Origin: an uncultured Bacteroides sp.
Lineage (GTDB): Bacteria; Bacteroidota; Bacteroidia; Bacteroidales; Bacteroidaceae
Assembly: GCF_910586915.1 (NCBI RefSeq)
Contig: NZ_CAJULN010000003.1
Location: 62,001 to 126,000 of the forward strand
Direction: 5' to 3'
DNA length: 64,000 nucleotides
Below, piece by piece: positions 25,018-33,907 of this stretch. Position numbers and translations under genes: made by a program. The notes under the pieces are model-generated. The model searched no databases, had not been told where the DNA came from, and was given only the letters and a program-made list of their open reading frames with translations. The stretch's first letter is position 1. Every line of letters starts with the position of its first letter.

Positions 25018-28000
25018 ATGAAATTAGATAATTTTATCAACCGTCCGGTACTATCAACGGTTATCTCCATCCTGATAGTCATCTTGGGTGCTATCGGACT
25101 GGCTACGCTGCCTATCACCCAGTATCCGGACATCGCGCCCCCCACCGTATCGGTAAGGGCTACCTATACGGGAGCCAGTGCGTCGACCGTATTGAACTCC
25201 GTGATTGCCCCGCTCGAGGAACAAATCAACGGTGTGGAAAACATGATGTACATGACCTCTACCGCTTCCAACACAGGTTCCGGCGAAATCTCCATCTACT
25301 TTAAACAAGGGACAGACCCGGATATGGCTGCCGTCAATGTGCAGAACCGTGTTTCGATGGCTCAGGGATTGCTCCCCGCCGAAGTGACCAGAGTCGGTGT
25401 GACAACACAGAAACGCCAAACCTCCATGTTGGTGGTATTCTCCCTCTACGACGAAACCGACACGTATGCGGAATCGTTCATCGAGAACTATGCGAAAATC
25501 AACCTGATTCCGCAGGTTCAGCGTGTGCCGGGTGTGGGTGATGCCTCCGTGATGGGACAGGATTACTCCATGCGCATCTGGCTGCGTCCGGATGTAATGG
25601 CGCAATACAAGCTGATTCCGAGCGACGTATCCGCCGCTTTGGCAGAACAGAACGTGGAAGCGGCTCCGGGACAATTTGGCGAACGCAGCAACCAGACTTT
25701 CCAATACACCATCCGCTACAAAGGCCGTCTGCAACAGCCGGAGGAGTTTGAGAACATCGTCATCAAGTCTCTGCCCAACGGCGAAGTGCTTCGTCTGAAC
25801 GACATCGCCGAAGTACAGTTAGACCGCTTGGGATACAACTTTACCAACCGCGTAAACGGACATAAGGCTGTAACCTGTATCGTTTATCAGATGGCAGGAA
25901 CTAACGCCACACAAACCATCAGCGATATCCAGGCGCTATTGGACGAAGCATCGAAAACCTTGCCGTCGGGCTTGAAGATAAACGTTTCGATGAATGCCAA
26001 CGACTTCCTGTTCGCCTCTATCCATGAGGTATTGAAAACTTTAATTGAAGCCTTTATCCTGGTGTTTATCGTGGTATATATCTTCTTGCAGGATTTGCGT
26101 TCTACATTGATTCCGACCATTGCCATTCCGGTAGCCCTTATCGGTACGTTCTTCATCCTGTCTCTGGTAGGATTCAGTCTGAATTTGCTGACGCTATGTG
26201 CCCTCGTGCTCGCCATTGCGATTGTGGTCGATGATGCCATTGTGGTGGTCGAAGGTGTACACGCCAAGTTGGACCAGGGCTACACCTCTGCCCGTCTGGC
26301 TTCCATCGACGCGATGAATGAGTTGGGCGGCGCCATCGTATCCATTACGCTGGTCATGATGGCCGTATTCGTTCCGGTAAGTTTCATGGGTGGAACGGCA
26401 GGAACCTTCTACCGCCAGTTCGGTATGACAATGGCCATCTCCATCGGACTGTCTGCCCTGAACGCCTTGACATTAAGCCCCGCCTTGTGTGCCATTCTTC
26501 TGAAACCGCACAAGCAGGAAGGCTCCGAAGAGATTCCGCCATTGAAGGAACGTATGAAAACCGCCTATAAGGCAGCTCATACGACGATGATAAAAAGATA
26601 TACCGAAGCCATCGGAAAGATATTGCATCCGGGAATCACGCTTGCATTTACGCTTATTGCCATTCTCGGTATGATTTTCGGTCTTTTCAGCATCAACCCG
26701 GTAATTAGCGCCATCTTTATCCTTCTCAGTGTTTTAGCACTCATCGGAATGAGTACGGATAAATTCAAGAACAGTTTCAATGATACTTACGAATCTATCC
26801 TGAAACGGTATAAGAAACGCGTATTGTTCTTCATTCAGAAGAAATGGCTGTCGATGGGACTGGTGGCTGCCTCCATCGCATTGCTTATGTTCTTCATGAA
26901 TACCACTCCGACAGGTATGGTTCCCAACGAAGATACCGGTACGCTGATGGGAGCGGTAACTCTGCCGCCGGGCACATCACAAGACCGTTCGGAAGCTATT
27001 TTAGCACGCGTGGACAGCCTGATTGCCGCCGACCCTGCCGTAGCGTCGCGCACGTTGATTTCAGGTTTCAGTTTCATCGGCGGACAAGGCCCGTCTTACG
27101 GTTCTTTCATCATCAAGCTGAAAGATTGGAAAGACCGTTCGATGATACAGAATTCGGATGTCATCGTTGGTTCTTTATATATGCGCGCACAGAAAGTAAT
27201 TAAGGAAGCACAGGTATTGTTCTTTGCTCCGCCGATGATTCCGGGTTACTCGGCCTCTACCGATATCGAGGTGAATATGCAGGATAAGACAGGTGGTGAG
27301 CTGAACAAGTTCTTCGACGTGGTGAAGGAGTACATGGCTGCACTCGAAGCCCGTCCCGAAATCAACTCGGCAAAAACAACGTTCAACCCGAACTTCCCGC
27401 AATACATGATTGACATTGACGCGGCAGCCTGTAAGAAAGCAGGGCTCAGCCCGACGGACATTCTGACCACCATGCAGGGATACTACGGCGGTCTGTATGC
27501 ATCCAACTTCAACCGTTTCGGTAAGATGTATCGTGTAATGATTCAGTCGGACCCTCTGTCACGCAAGAACCTGGAATCGCTGAAGAATATCAAAGTCCGC
27601 AACCGTTCGGGCGAAATGGCTCCTATCGCGCAGTTCATTTCCATCAACAAGGTATATGGCCCGGATATCATCAGCCGCTTCAACCTCTACACTTCGATGA
27701 AAGTGATGGTGGCTCCTGCCAACGGTTATACATCAGGCCAGGCACTAACTGCGCTGGCGGAAGTAGCCAAACAGAATCTTCCTGCAGGTTATACCTACGA
27801 ATTGGGCGGTATGGCACGCGAAGAGGCACAGAGCAGTGGAAGCGCTACCGGATTGATTTTCATCCTTTGCTTCGTATTCGTTTATCTGTTGCTGAGCGCG
27901 CAGTACGAAAGTTACATACTTCCGTTGGCGGTGTTGCTGTCTGTGCCGTTCGGTCTGTTGGGCAGCTTCCTGTTTGTAAACGGGGTGAGTGCCATCGGAA

Positions 28001-28446
28001 ACATCTCGATGTTGAAGATAATTCTCGGCACGATGTCCAACAACATTTATATGCAGATTGCGTTAATCATGCTGATGGGTCTGTTGGCAAAGAACGCCAT
28101 CCTAATTGTAGAGTTCGCCCTCGACCGCCGTAAGATGGGTATGAGCATCACATGGGCAGCCGTATTGGGTGCAGGTGCGCGTCTCCGTCCTATTCTGATG
28201 ACGTCGTTGGCAATGGTAGTCGGACTGCTTCCGTTGATGTTTGCCTTCGGAGTAGGTGCTCACGGTAACCGCACGTTGGGTACGGCTTCCATCGGCGGTA
28301 TGTTAATCGGTATGATTTGCCAGATTTTCATCGTTCCCGTGCTGTTCGTCGTGTTCCAATACTTGCAGGAGAAGGTGAAACCGATGGAATGGGAGGATAT
28401 CGACAACACGGATGCCGCAACTGAGATTGAACAATACGCTAAATAA
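25018..28446 (+). CDS. RND multidrug efflux pump, HAE1 family (AcrB-like)
   Basis: Proton-driven inner-membrane exporter of 1142 residues. N-terminal helix FINRPVLSTVISILIVILG, paired aspartates in TM4 (IAIVVDDAIVVVEG), the HAE1 segment PVSFMGGTAGTFYRQF and the matching Lys helix (LMGLLAKNAILIVEFAL) in the second half. The chain is about 90 residues longer than AcrB: between TM6 and the second periplasmic loop (residues about 510-600) it has two added hydrophobic stretches (LAFTLIAILGMIFGLF and VISAIFILLSVLALIG) and a charged linker (STDKFKNSFNDTYES). Its stop overlaps the next ATG (TAATG). Confidence 0.95.
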   Translation: MKLDNFINRPVLSTVISILIVILGAIGLATLPITQYPDIAPPTVSVRATYTGASASTVLNSVIAPLEEQINGVENMMYMTSTASNTGSGEISIYFKQGTDPDMAAVNVQNRVSMAQGLLPAEVTRVGVTTQKRQTSMLVVFSLYDETDTYAESFIENYAKINLIPQVQRVPGVGDASVMGQDYSMRIWLRPDVMAQYKLIPSDVSAALAEQNVEAAPGQFGERSNQTFQYTIRYKGRLQQPEEFENIVIKSLPNGEVLRLNDIAEVQLDRLGYNFTNRVNGHKAVTCIVYQMAGTNATQTISDIQALLDEASKTLPSGLKINVSMNANDFLFASIHEVLKTLIEAFILVFIVVYIFLQDLRSTLIPTIAIPVALIGTFFILSLVGFSLNLLTLCALVLAIAIVVDDAIVVVEGVHAKLDQGYTSARLASIDAMNELGGAIVSITLVMMAVFVPVSFMGGTAGTFYRQFGMTMAISIGLSALNALTLSPALCAILLKPHKQEGSEEIPPLKERMKTAYKAAHTTMIKRYTEAIGKILHPGITLAFTLIAILGMIFGLFSINPVISAIFILLSVLALIGMSTDKFKNSFNDTYESILKRYKKRVLFFIQKKWLSMGLVAASIALLMFFMNTTPTGMVPNEDTGTLMGAVTLPPGTSQDRSEAILARVDSLIAADPAVASRTLISGFSFIGGQGPSYGSFIIKLKDWKDRSMIQNSDVIVGSLYMRAQKVIKEAQVLFFAPPMIPGYSASTDIEVNMQDKTGGELNKFFDVVKEYMAALEARPEINSAKTTFNPNFPQYMIDIDAAACKKAGLSPTDILTTMQGYYGGLYASNFNRFGKMYRVMIQSDPLSRKNLESLKNIKVRNRSGEMAPIAQFISINKVYGPDIISRFNLYTSMKVMVAPANGYTSGQALTALAEVAKQNLPAGYTYELGGMAREEAQSSGSATGLIFILCFVFVYLLLSAQYESYILPLAVLLSVPFGLLGSFLFVNGVSAIGNISMLKIILGTMSNNIYMQIALIMLMGLLAKNAILIVEFALDRRKMGMSITWAAVLGAGARLRPILMTSLAMVVGLLPLMFAFGVGAHGNRTLGTASIGGMLIGMICQIFIVPVLFVVFQYLQEKVKPMEWEDIDNTDAATEIEQYAK

Positions 28447-29849
28447 TGAAATTGGATATGAAGAAACAGATTCTATATATGTTGTGTGCAACTGCTCTGC
28501 TGAGCAGTTGCCACATCTATAAGTCGTATGACAGACCCGAAGACATCAACACTTCCGGCCTGTATCGTGACCCTATGGCGGAGAACGATACTTTGGCTTC
28601 GGACACAACCAACTTCGGCAACCTGCCGTGGAGAAAAGTCTTCACCGACCCGCAACTACAGTCGCTCATCGAAACGGGACTGAGACAAAACACCAACCTC
28701 CTGTCTGCCGTGCAGAACGTAAAAGCGGCAGAAGCATCACTGATGTCCGCACGTCTCGCCTATGCGCCGATGTTGGGACTGTCGCCACAAGGAACCATCA
28801 GCAGTTTTGACAAGAACGCGGCAACAAAAACCTACTCGTTGCCTGTGACAGCCAGTTGGCAAGTCGATCTGTTCGGCCAGTTATTGAACTCCAAACGTAA
28901 CGCACAAGTTACACTGGAACAGGCAAAGGCTTACCGCCAGGCAGTGCAGACGCAAGTCATCTCCAACATTGCCAATATGTACTATACATTGATGATGCTC
29001 GACCGCCAGTTGGAGATAACCAAAGCCACAGCCGAAATCCTGCTGCAGAACACCGAAACGATGGAAGCCATGAAAGAGGCGGCAATGTACAACATCAACT
29101 CGGCAGGGGTCGAACAAAGCATGGCTGCCTATGTACAGGTACTTACCAGTCTCCCGGACATTAAACAGAGCATCCGCGAAACGGAAAACGCCCTGTCTGC
29201 TTTCTTGGGAGAAGCACCCCACGCCATCAAGCGCAGCGTGCTGGAAGCACAAGTACTCCCGGCGGAGCTTTCCGCAGGCGTGCCCATCCAGTTGCTATCC
29301 AACCGTCCGGACGTGAAAGCCGCCGAGATGGCTTTGGCAAGCTGTTACTATAATACAAACTCGGCACGTGCCGCCTTCTATCCGCAAATTACGCTCAGTG
29401 GTTCGGCAGGATGGACAAACAGTGCCGGAGGTGCGATTTTCAATCCGGGCAAACTGTTGGCTTCCGCCATCGGCTCACTGACACAGCCGCTCTTCTACCG
29501 CGGACAGAACATCGCCCGCCTGAAAGCCGCCAAAGCTCAGGAAGAGAGTGCGAAGCTCGCCTTCCAGCAGACGTTGCTTAATGCCGGAAGCGAAGTCAGC
29601 AACGCACTGAGTTTATACCAAAAGACCAGCGAAAAGGTAGAATCGCGCCAAATACAGGTGATGTTTGCCCGAAAAGCGGCGGAAGATACCAAAGAATTGT
29701 TCAACTTAGGAACTTCAACCTACCTGGAAGTGTTATCTGCACAGCAGTCTTACCTGAGCGCACAGATTTCTCAGGTTGCCGATTGCTTTGACCGGTTACA
29801 GGCAGTAGTAAGCCTGTATCAAGCCTTAGGTGGTGGAAGAGAAGAATAA
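28446..29849 (+). CDS. Outer-membrane efflux lipoprotein (OprM/NodT family)
   Basis: A 467-residue TolC-type channel of the pump. Lipobox ATALLSSCHIYKSY and the typical OprM opening FGNLPWRKVFTDPQLQSLI. Two OEP repeats follow, each beginning with an alpha-barrel helix (NTNLLSAVQNVKAAEASLM; NTNSARAAFYPQITLSG), with VTASWQVDLFGQL between them. The ATG at 28446 overlaps the pump stop by one base; 28458 (MKKQILYMLC) is the more usual lipoprotein start. lpxA follows after 18 nt. Confidence 0.92.
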   Translation: MKLDMKKQILYMLCATALLSSCHIYKSYDRPEDINTSGLYRDPMAENDTLASDTTNFGNLPWRKVFTDPQLQSLIETGLRQNTNLLSAVQNVKAAEASLMSARLAYAPMLGLSPQGTISSFDKNAATKTYSLPVTASWQVDLFGQLLNSKRNAQVTLEQAKAYRQAVQTQVISNIANMYYTLMMLDRQLEITKATAEILLQNTETMEAMKEAAMYNINSAGVEQSMAAYVQVLTSLPDIKQSIRETENALSAFLGEAPHAIKRSVLEAQVLPAELSAGVPIQLLSNRPDVKAAEMALASCYYNTNSARAAFYPQITLSGSAGWTNSAGGAIFNPGKLLASAIGSLTQPLFYRGQNIARLKAAKAQEESAKLAFQQTLLNAGSEVSNALSLYQKTSEKVESRQIQVMFARKAAEDTKELFNLGTSTYLEVLSAQQSYLSAQISQVADCFDRLQAVVSLYQALGGGREE

Positions 29850-29867
29850 CTTTAAAGATATACGATT

Positions 29868-30638
29868 ATGATTAGTCCGTTAGCTTATGTAGACCCTGAA
29901 GCAAAGTTAGGCAAGAATGTAACCGTCCAGCCGTTTGCCTACATCGAAAAGAATGTGGAAATCGGAGACGACTGTGTCATCATGTCTTATGCCAGTATCC
30001 TGCAAGGTACTAAAATGGGAAAAGGGAACAAGGTACATCAAAACGCTGTCTTAGGAGCGGAACCGCAAGATTTCCACTACACGGGAGAAGAGAGCAGCCT
30101 GATTATCGGAGACAACAATGATATTCGTGAAAACGTAGTCATCAGCCGTGCCACCCACGCCGGGAAGGCTACCCGAATAGGAAACGGCAACTACCTGATG
30201 GATAAAGTGCACCTCTGCCACGACGTGCAAATCAACGACAATTGTGTGGTAGGTATCGGCACCACCATCGCAGGCGAATGTAAGTTGGACGATTGCGCCA
30301 TCCTAAGCGGCAACGTCACGCTGCACCAGTACTGCCACATCGGTAGCTGGACGCTTATACAAAGCGGATGCCGCATCTCGAAAGATGTACCGCCTTATGT
30401 CATCATGTCGGGCAATCCGGTAGCTTACCACGGAGTAAACGCCGTAGTCCTTTCGCAACACCGTAACACGACGGAAAGAGTCCTCCGCCACATCGCCAAT
30501 GCTTACCGCCTGATTTATCAAGGCAATTTCAGCATTCAGGATGCAGTGCAGAAGATTATCGACCAAGTGCCGACGAGCGAAGAAATCGAAGCAATCGTAA
30601 ACTTTGTGAAAGGCTCGGAAAGAGGGATTGTGAAGTAG
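29868..30638 (+). CDS. lpxA: Acyl-ACP--UDP-GlcNAc O-acyltransferase (LpxA-like)
   Basis: First acylation step of lipid A synthesis in the cytoplasm. The 256-residue length and left-handed beta-helix hexapeptide repeats match LpxA. The catalytic His lies in LMDKVHLCHDVQINDN; the acyl-pocket segment QSGCRISKDVPPYVIMSGNP and the C-terminal helices (LSQHRNTTERVLRHIANAY) are present. Bacteroides normally carries another lpxA in its lpxD-lpxC/fabZ cluster, so this may be a paralogue, possibly with a different acyl preference. It is the last gene of the efflux operon, which is unusual. Confidence 0.85.
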   Translation: MISPLAYVDPEAKLGKNVTVQPFAYIEKNVEIGDDCVIMSYASILQGTKMGKGNKVHQNAVLGAEPQDFHYTGEESSLIIGDNNDIRENVVISRATHAGKATRIGNGNYLMDKVHLCHDVQINDNCVVGIGTTIAGECKLDDCAILSGNVTLHQYCHIGSWTLIQSGCRISKDVPPYVIMSGNPVAYHGVNAVVLSQHRNTTERVLRHIANAYRLIYQGNFSIQDAVQKIIDQVPTSEEIEAIVNFVKGSERGIVK

Positions 30639-30664
30639 ACAAAGAACTTTATACAGTGAAGAGA

Positions 30665-30702
30665 AAGGGTGATGCCAAAGAAAAGCGTCACCCTTCTTTT
30701 TT
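30665..30702. terminator. Terminator after lpxA, shared with the CBM9-like gene
   Basis: 11-bp stem with one G-T pair (aagggtgatgc, 30665-30675; gcgtcaccctt, 30685-30695) and six T on the + side. The convergent gene ends at 30705, so it may work both ways. Confidence 0.75.
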
Positions 30703-30704
30703 GA

Positions 30705-31346
30705 TTATTCAAACTCCAACGTACCGAAGAAGTCGGGACGGTGGAAGTCGGGCTTCTCTATCTCTATCGGATTCCATGAAAGGAAATGAGGTGTCTGCAA
30801 TTCATCGCCGCATTTGTAGAAGTTGGCTTTCAGCTCCTTGCCGTCGAGCGACTTAAGCTGATGTTTAAAGAATGCAGCATAAGGGATAATCAGAGCTACC
30901 TCCCAGTTTGTCTCTTCAACGCGTTCTTCAAAAGGCGCATTGCCCAAGCTCGACCAGCGTTGTACGAGAGCCGTCATCTCTTTCGGAGCGTGCTCACGAC
31001 CGTTGCGGGCAGGCCCGGCGCCAATCAGAATCGTCCCGATGCAGTTGCACTCTATGTTATAATAGACCCCGTCGCCGGCAGGTACGGAAAAGAACTCCAC
31101 GCAGGAATCCGTCCACACAGAACCGTTGTCTTCGCCATAACGGGCACGCACGCTCTCTTCTTTCACCTTGAAATGCAATAAAATAGAGTCCTGCGTGTGA
31201 GCTATGCGAAAGTTTACTTTAGGTTTGTAAGGATATTCAGCCCAGTTGACACACCCGATAGGTTGAAAATCTATTTTTTCTTCATCGAATAATTTAGGAA
31301 GCGAGCAGGCTTCCACGTTAGCCGCACTAATTTTCTTTACTTTCAT
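30705..31346 (-). CDS. Carbohydrate-binding family 9-like (DOMON-type) protein
   Basis: A 213-residue protein without signal peptide matching the CBM9-like fold: NWAEYPYKPKVNFRIAHTQD, LLHFKVKEESVRARYGEDN, WTDSCVEFFSVPAGDGVYYN and the C-terminal LSWNPIEIEKPDFHRPDFFG. Such proteins are usually annotated from fold only; the ligand is unknown and it may act in the cytoplasm. Its promoter (-7 box tatatttg, 31375-31368) is divergent from that of dus. Confidence 0.75.
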   Translation of the reverse strand: MKVKKISAANVEACSLPKLFDEEKIDFQPIGCVNWAEYPYKPKVNFRIAHTQDSILLHFKVKEESVRARYGEDNGSVWTDSCVEFFSVPAGDGVYYNIECNCIGTILIGAGPARNGREHAPKEMTALVQRWSSLGNAPFEERVEETNWEVALIIPYAAFFKHQLKSLDGKELKANFYKCGDELQTPHFLSWNPIEIEKPDFHRPDFFGTLEFE

Positions 31347-31367
31347 ATATCTTTCGTTTGAATGTCA

Positions 31368-31429
31368 CAAATATAGTTACTTTCTTCCAATAAGGTTCAC
31401 AGAAATGAAATAAAAAACGATATATTTGC
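31368..31429. promoter_or_regulatory. Divergent -7 boxes of the CBM9-like gene and dus
   Basis: Minus strand: tatatttg at 31375-31368. Plus strand: tatatttgc at 31421-31429. Both fit TAnnTTTG, about 45 bp apart. No clear -33 elements. Confidence 0.55.
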
Positions 31430-31472
31430 CCAACAATGTCCGCCACGGCGGGCAGTAGTACGTGAACAGACC

Positions 31473-32423
31473 ATGCAAAAAGTGCTTCCTATCCATTTCG
31501 CTCCGCTACAAGGTTATACCGAAGCGGCCTATCGCAACGCCCACGCTGCCAGTTTCGGCGGTGTAGAGAGCTATTACACCCCGTTTGTACGGGTCGAGAA
31601 AGAGAGCTTCCGGCACAAAGACGTGCGCGACATCGAGCCGCAACGCAACCATGTCGCCCACCTCGTTCCGCAGTTGATAGCCCCGACTGCGGAGAAGGCA
31701 GAAGCGATTTTAGCCCTTTTCATCGAGAAAGGTTACCGGGAAGCGGATATCAATTTAGGCTGTCCGTTTCCTCTCCTGGCAAGGCGGCACAACGGTTCGG
31801 GCATCCTGCCTTATCCCGAAGAGGTGAAAGCACTGCTTGGCCTCGTCGAAAAGTATCCGCAAATCAGTTTCTCCATCAAGATGCGGTTGGGATGGGAGAA
31901 TGCGGAAGAGTGTCTGCGGCTTGCCCCTGCGATTAATTCCGTGCCTCTCCGGCAAGTGACGGTGCACCCCCGTTTGGGAAAGCAGCAATACAAGGGGAAA
32001 GCAGACCTCAAAGGGTTTGCGGCTTTTCTGGAAGTCTGCAAGCATCCTATTATCTATAATGGAGATATCAATACGCCGGAAGATATCCGGCAGATACAGG
32101 AAAGGTTTTCTTCGCTGGCAGGCGTCATGATAGGACGCGGGCTGCTTGCCAATCCGGCGTTAGCGGTGGAATACACACACGGCCGTGCACTAAGTCCCGA
32201 TGAAATGGCGCAAAAAGCAGCGTCGATGCACACATACGTGTACACTGCCTACGCCAAACAGCTTGAGGGCGGCGAGGGGCAACTGCTGAACAAGATGAAA
32301 ACCTTCTGGGAATATTTATTGCCTAACGCAGAGAAGAAACTGCTGAAAGCCATCCATAAAAGTACCAGCCTGAACAAATATAATGAAGCAGTCGAGTCCT
32401 TTTTTAAGGCAATGGTGAGCTGA
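31473..32423 (+). CDS. dus: tRNA-dihydrouridine synthase
   Basis: FMN-dependent reduction of uridines in the tRNA D-loop. 316 residues. FMN and substrate motifs: HFAPLQGYTEAAYR at the N-terminus, the catalytic Cys in DINLGCPFPLLARR, KMRLGW, VHPRLGKQQYKG, NGDINTPEDI and GVMIGRGLLANP. It belongs to the Dus superfamily; the subclass (A, B or C) is not clear. Downstream, the porin-like gene has its own -7 box. Confidence 0.9.
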   Translation: MQKVLPIHFAPLQGYTEAAYRNAHAASFGGVESYYTPFVRVEKESFRHKDVRDIEPQRNHVAHLVPQLIAPTAEKAEAILALFIEKGYREADINLGCPFPLLARRHNGSGILPYPEEVKALLGLVEKYPQISFSIKMRLGWENAEECLRLAPAINSVPLRQVTVHPRLGKQQYKGKADLKGFAAFLEVCKHPIIYNGDINTPEDIRQIQERFSSLAGVMIGRGLLANPALAVEYTHGRALSPDEMAQKAASMHTYVYTAYAKQLEGGEGQLLNKMKTFWEYLLPNAEKKLLKAIHKSTSLNKYNEAVESFFKAMVS

Positions 32424-32440
32424 TTGCCAGTATTTTTCAT

Positions 32441-32449
32441 TAATTTTGC
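32441..32449 (+). promoter_or_regulatory. -7 box of the porin-like gene
   Basis: taattttgc matches TAnnTTTGC, 23 nt before the ATG at 32473. A TTG at 32424 is too close to be a good -33. Confidence 0.5.
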
Positions 32450-32472
32450 GCCCGTTTATAAACAAACGCATT

Positions 32473-33696
32473 ATGAAAAGATACATTCTATTATTCCTTT
32501 GCCTGACAACGATTTCGGGCAGCTTTGCACAAAAGCAGGACTTCAAGTTTAAATTCTACGGACAAATCCGTACAGACCTGTATTATAACAGCCGCGCCAA
32601 CCAGGAGACGGTAGACGGATTGTTCTATATGTATCCGAAGGACGAGAGTCTCGACGCGGAAGGAAACGACTTGAATGCCACACCAAACAGTAACTTCTAT
32701 ACCCTGTATTCGCGTCTGGGAGTGGATGTTGCCGGTCCGAAATTGGGTACGGCCAAGACTTCCGCCAAGATAGAAGCCGACTTCCGGGGTACGGGCACCT
32801 CTTACTCTGTAGTCCGTCTGCGTCATGCTTACCTCAATTTGGACTGGGGAAAATCGGCCTTACTGCTCGGACAGACGTGGCATCCGCTATACGGCGAGGT
32901 AGCCCCGCAGATTCTCAACCTCTCTATGGGCGCACCCTTCCAGCCGTTCAGCCGTGCGCCGCAGATTCGTTACCGCTACAACAACCGCCACTTCCAACTG
33001 ACGGGAGCTGCCCTGTGGCAATCGCAATATCTGTCGCAAGGCCCTGCGGGCAAGAGCCAGGAGTACATCAAGAAAAGTTGTGTCCCCGAAGTTTACATCG
33101 GAGCGGATTACAAGAACAACGGTTTCTTAGCGGGCGTAGGTATCGAGATGCTTTCGATGAAGCCTCGCACGGAGTCTGTCGGCGAGAACAACAAAAAATA
33201 CAAAGTAGACGAACGCATCACGACCCTCTCCTACGAAGCTCACGTGAAATACACAAACAAGAACTGGTACGTCGGAGCCAAAAGTGTATTAGGTTCCAAC
33301 TTGACGCAGGCTTCGGGCCTCGGCGGCTTCGGTATCAAATCCATCAACGAGCAAACAGGCGAACAGAAATACACCCCGATACGCATCTCCTCTTCCTGGC
33401 TGAATGTCGTTTACGGCCGGAAATGGAAACCGGGAATCTTTGTCGGCTACGCCAAGAACTTGGGAACAAGCGATGATTTGGCTTCCCCGCAACTCTATGG
33501 CACAGGAACAAACCTCGACAAGTTGGCAATGGCAGGAGCCGAACTAACGTACAACGTACCTCACTGGAAATTCGGCTTGGAATATACATTAAGCTCGGCC
33601 TGGTATGGCTCGGTCCAACTGATTGATGGAAAAATCACAGATACACATTCCGTCCGCAATAACCGCATCGTAGCCGTTGCGATGTTTATGTTCTAA
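32473..33696 (+). CDS. Outer-membrane porin-like beta-barrel protein
   Basis: A 407-residue protein with signal peptide (MKRYILLFLCLTTISGSFAQ) and a chain of amphipathic strands ending in an aromatic residue (NRIVAVAMFMF), as required for outer-membrane insertion. It resembles DcaP-type and related Bacteroides porins (KFYGQIRTDLYYNSR, NSNFYTLYSRLGVDVAGPKL, LLLGQTWHPLYGEVAPQ). Substrate unknown. A short relic of the same family lies at 52196-52275. The stop is followed by an AT-rich tandem repeat cluster. Confidence 0.75.
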   Translation: MKRYILLFLCLTTISGSFAQKQDFKFKFYGQIRTDLYYNSRANQETVDGLFYMYPKDESLDAEGNDLNATPNSNFYTLYSRLGVDVAGPKLGTAKTSAKIEADFRGTGTSYSVVRLRHAYLNLDWGKSALLLGQTWHPLYGEVAPQILNLSMGAPFQPFSRAPQIRYRYNNRHFQLTGAALWQSQYLSQGPAGKSQEYIKKSCVPEVYIGADYKNNGFLAGVGIEMLSMKPRTESVGENNKKYKVDERITTLSYEAHVKYTNKNWYVGAKSVLGSNLTQASGLGGFGIKSINEQTGEQKYTPIRISSSWLNVVYGRKWKPGIFVGYAKNLGTSDDLASPQLYGTGTNLDKLAMAGAELTYNVPHWKFGLEYTLSSAWYGSVQLIDGKITDTHSVRNNRIVAVAMFMF

Positions 33697-33749
33697 TCCG
33701 TTCAACAAGAGCTCTGATTATCAACTATTTCCAATTGCCATATAAACTG

Positions 33750-33862
33750 GATGCAGCACATATATATCCTACTTCCAGCGCATATATATCTTACTTCCAG
33801 CATCTATATATCCTATTTGTACGGTATATATGTCCTGCAACCGGTATCATATAAGGCTGCAA
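33750..33862. repeat. Degenerate tandem repeat, about 21-bp units
   Basis: About five head-to-tail units of the form catatatatcctacttccag; successive units change gradually (tacttccag, tatttgtac, gtcctgcaac, ggctgcaac). It lies between two convergent gene ends and has no coding potential. Confidence 0.65.
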
Positions 33863-33907
33863 CCACTTTATCTGGCAAAGGAAAATAGCAGACAATGATT
33901 TTGACTA

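Noticed and set aside
33750..33862. Possible CRISPR array
   Set aside because: The repeat units are head to tail without unique spacers, they drift in sequence, and no cas gene is nearby.
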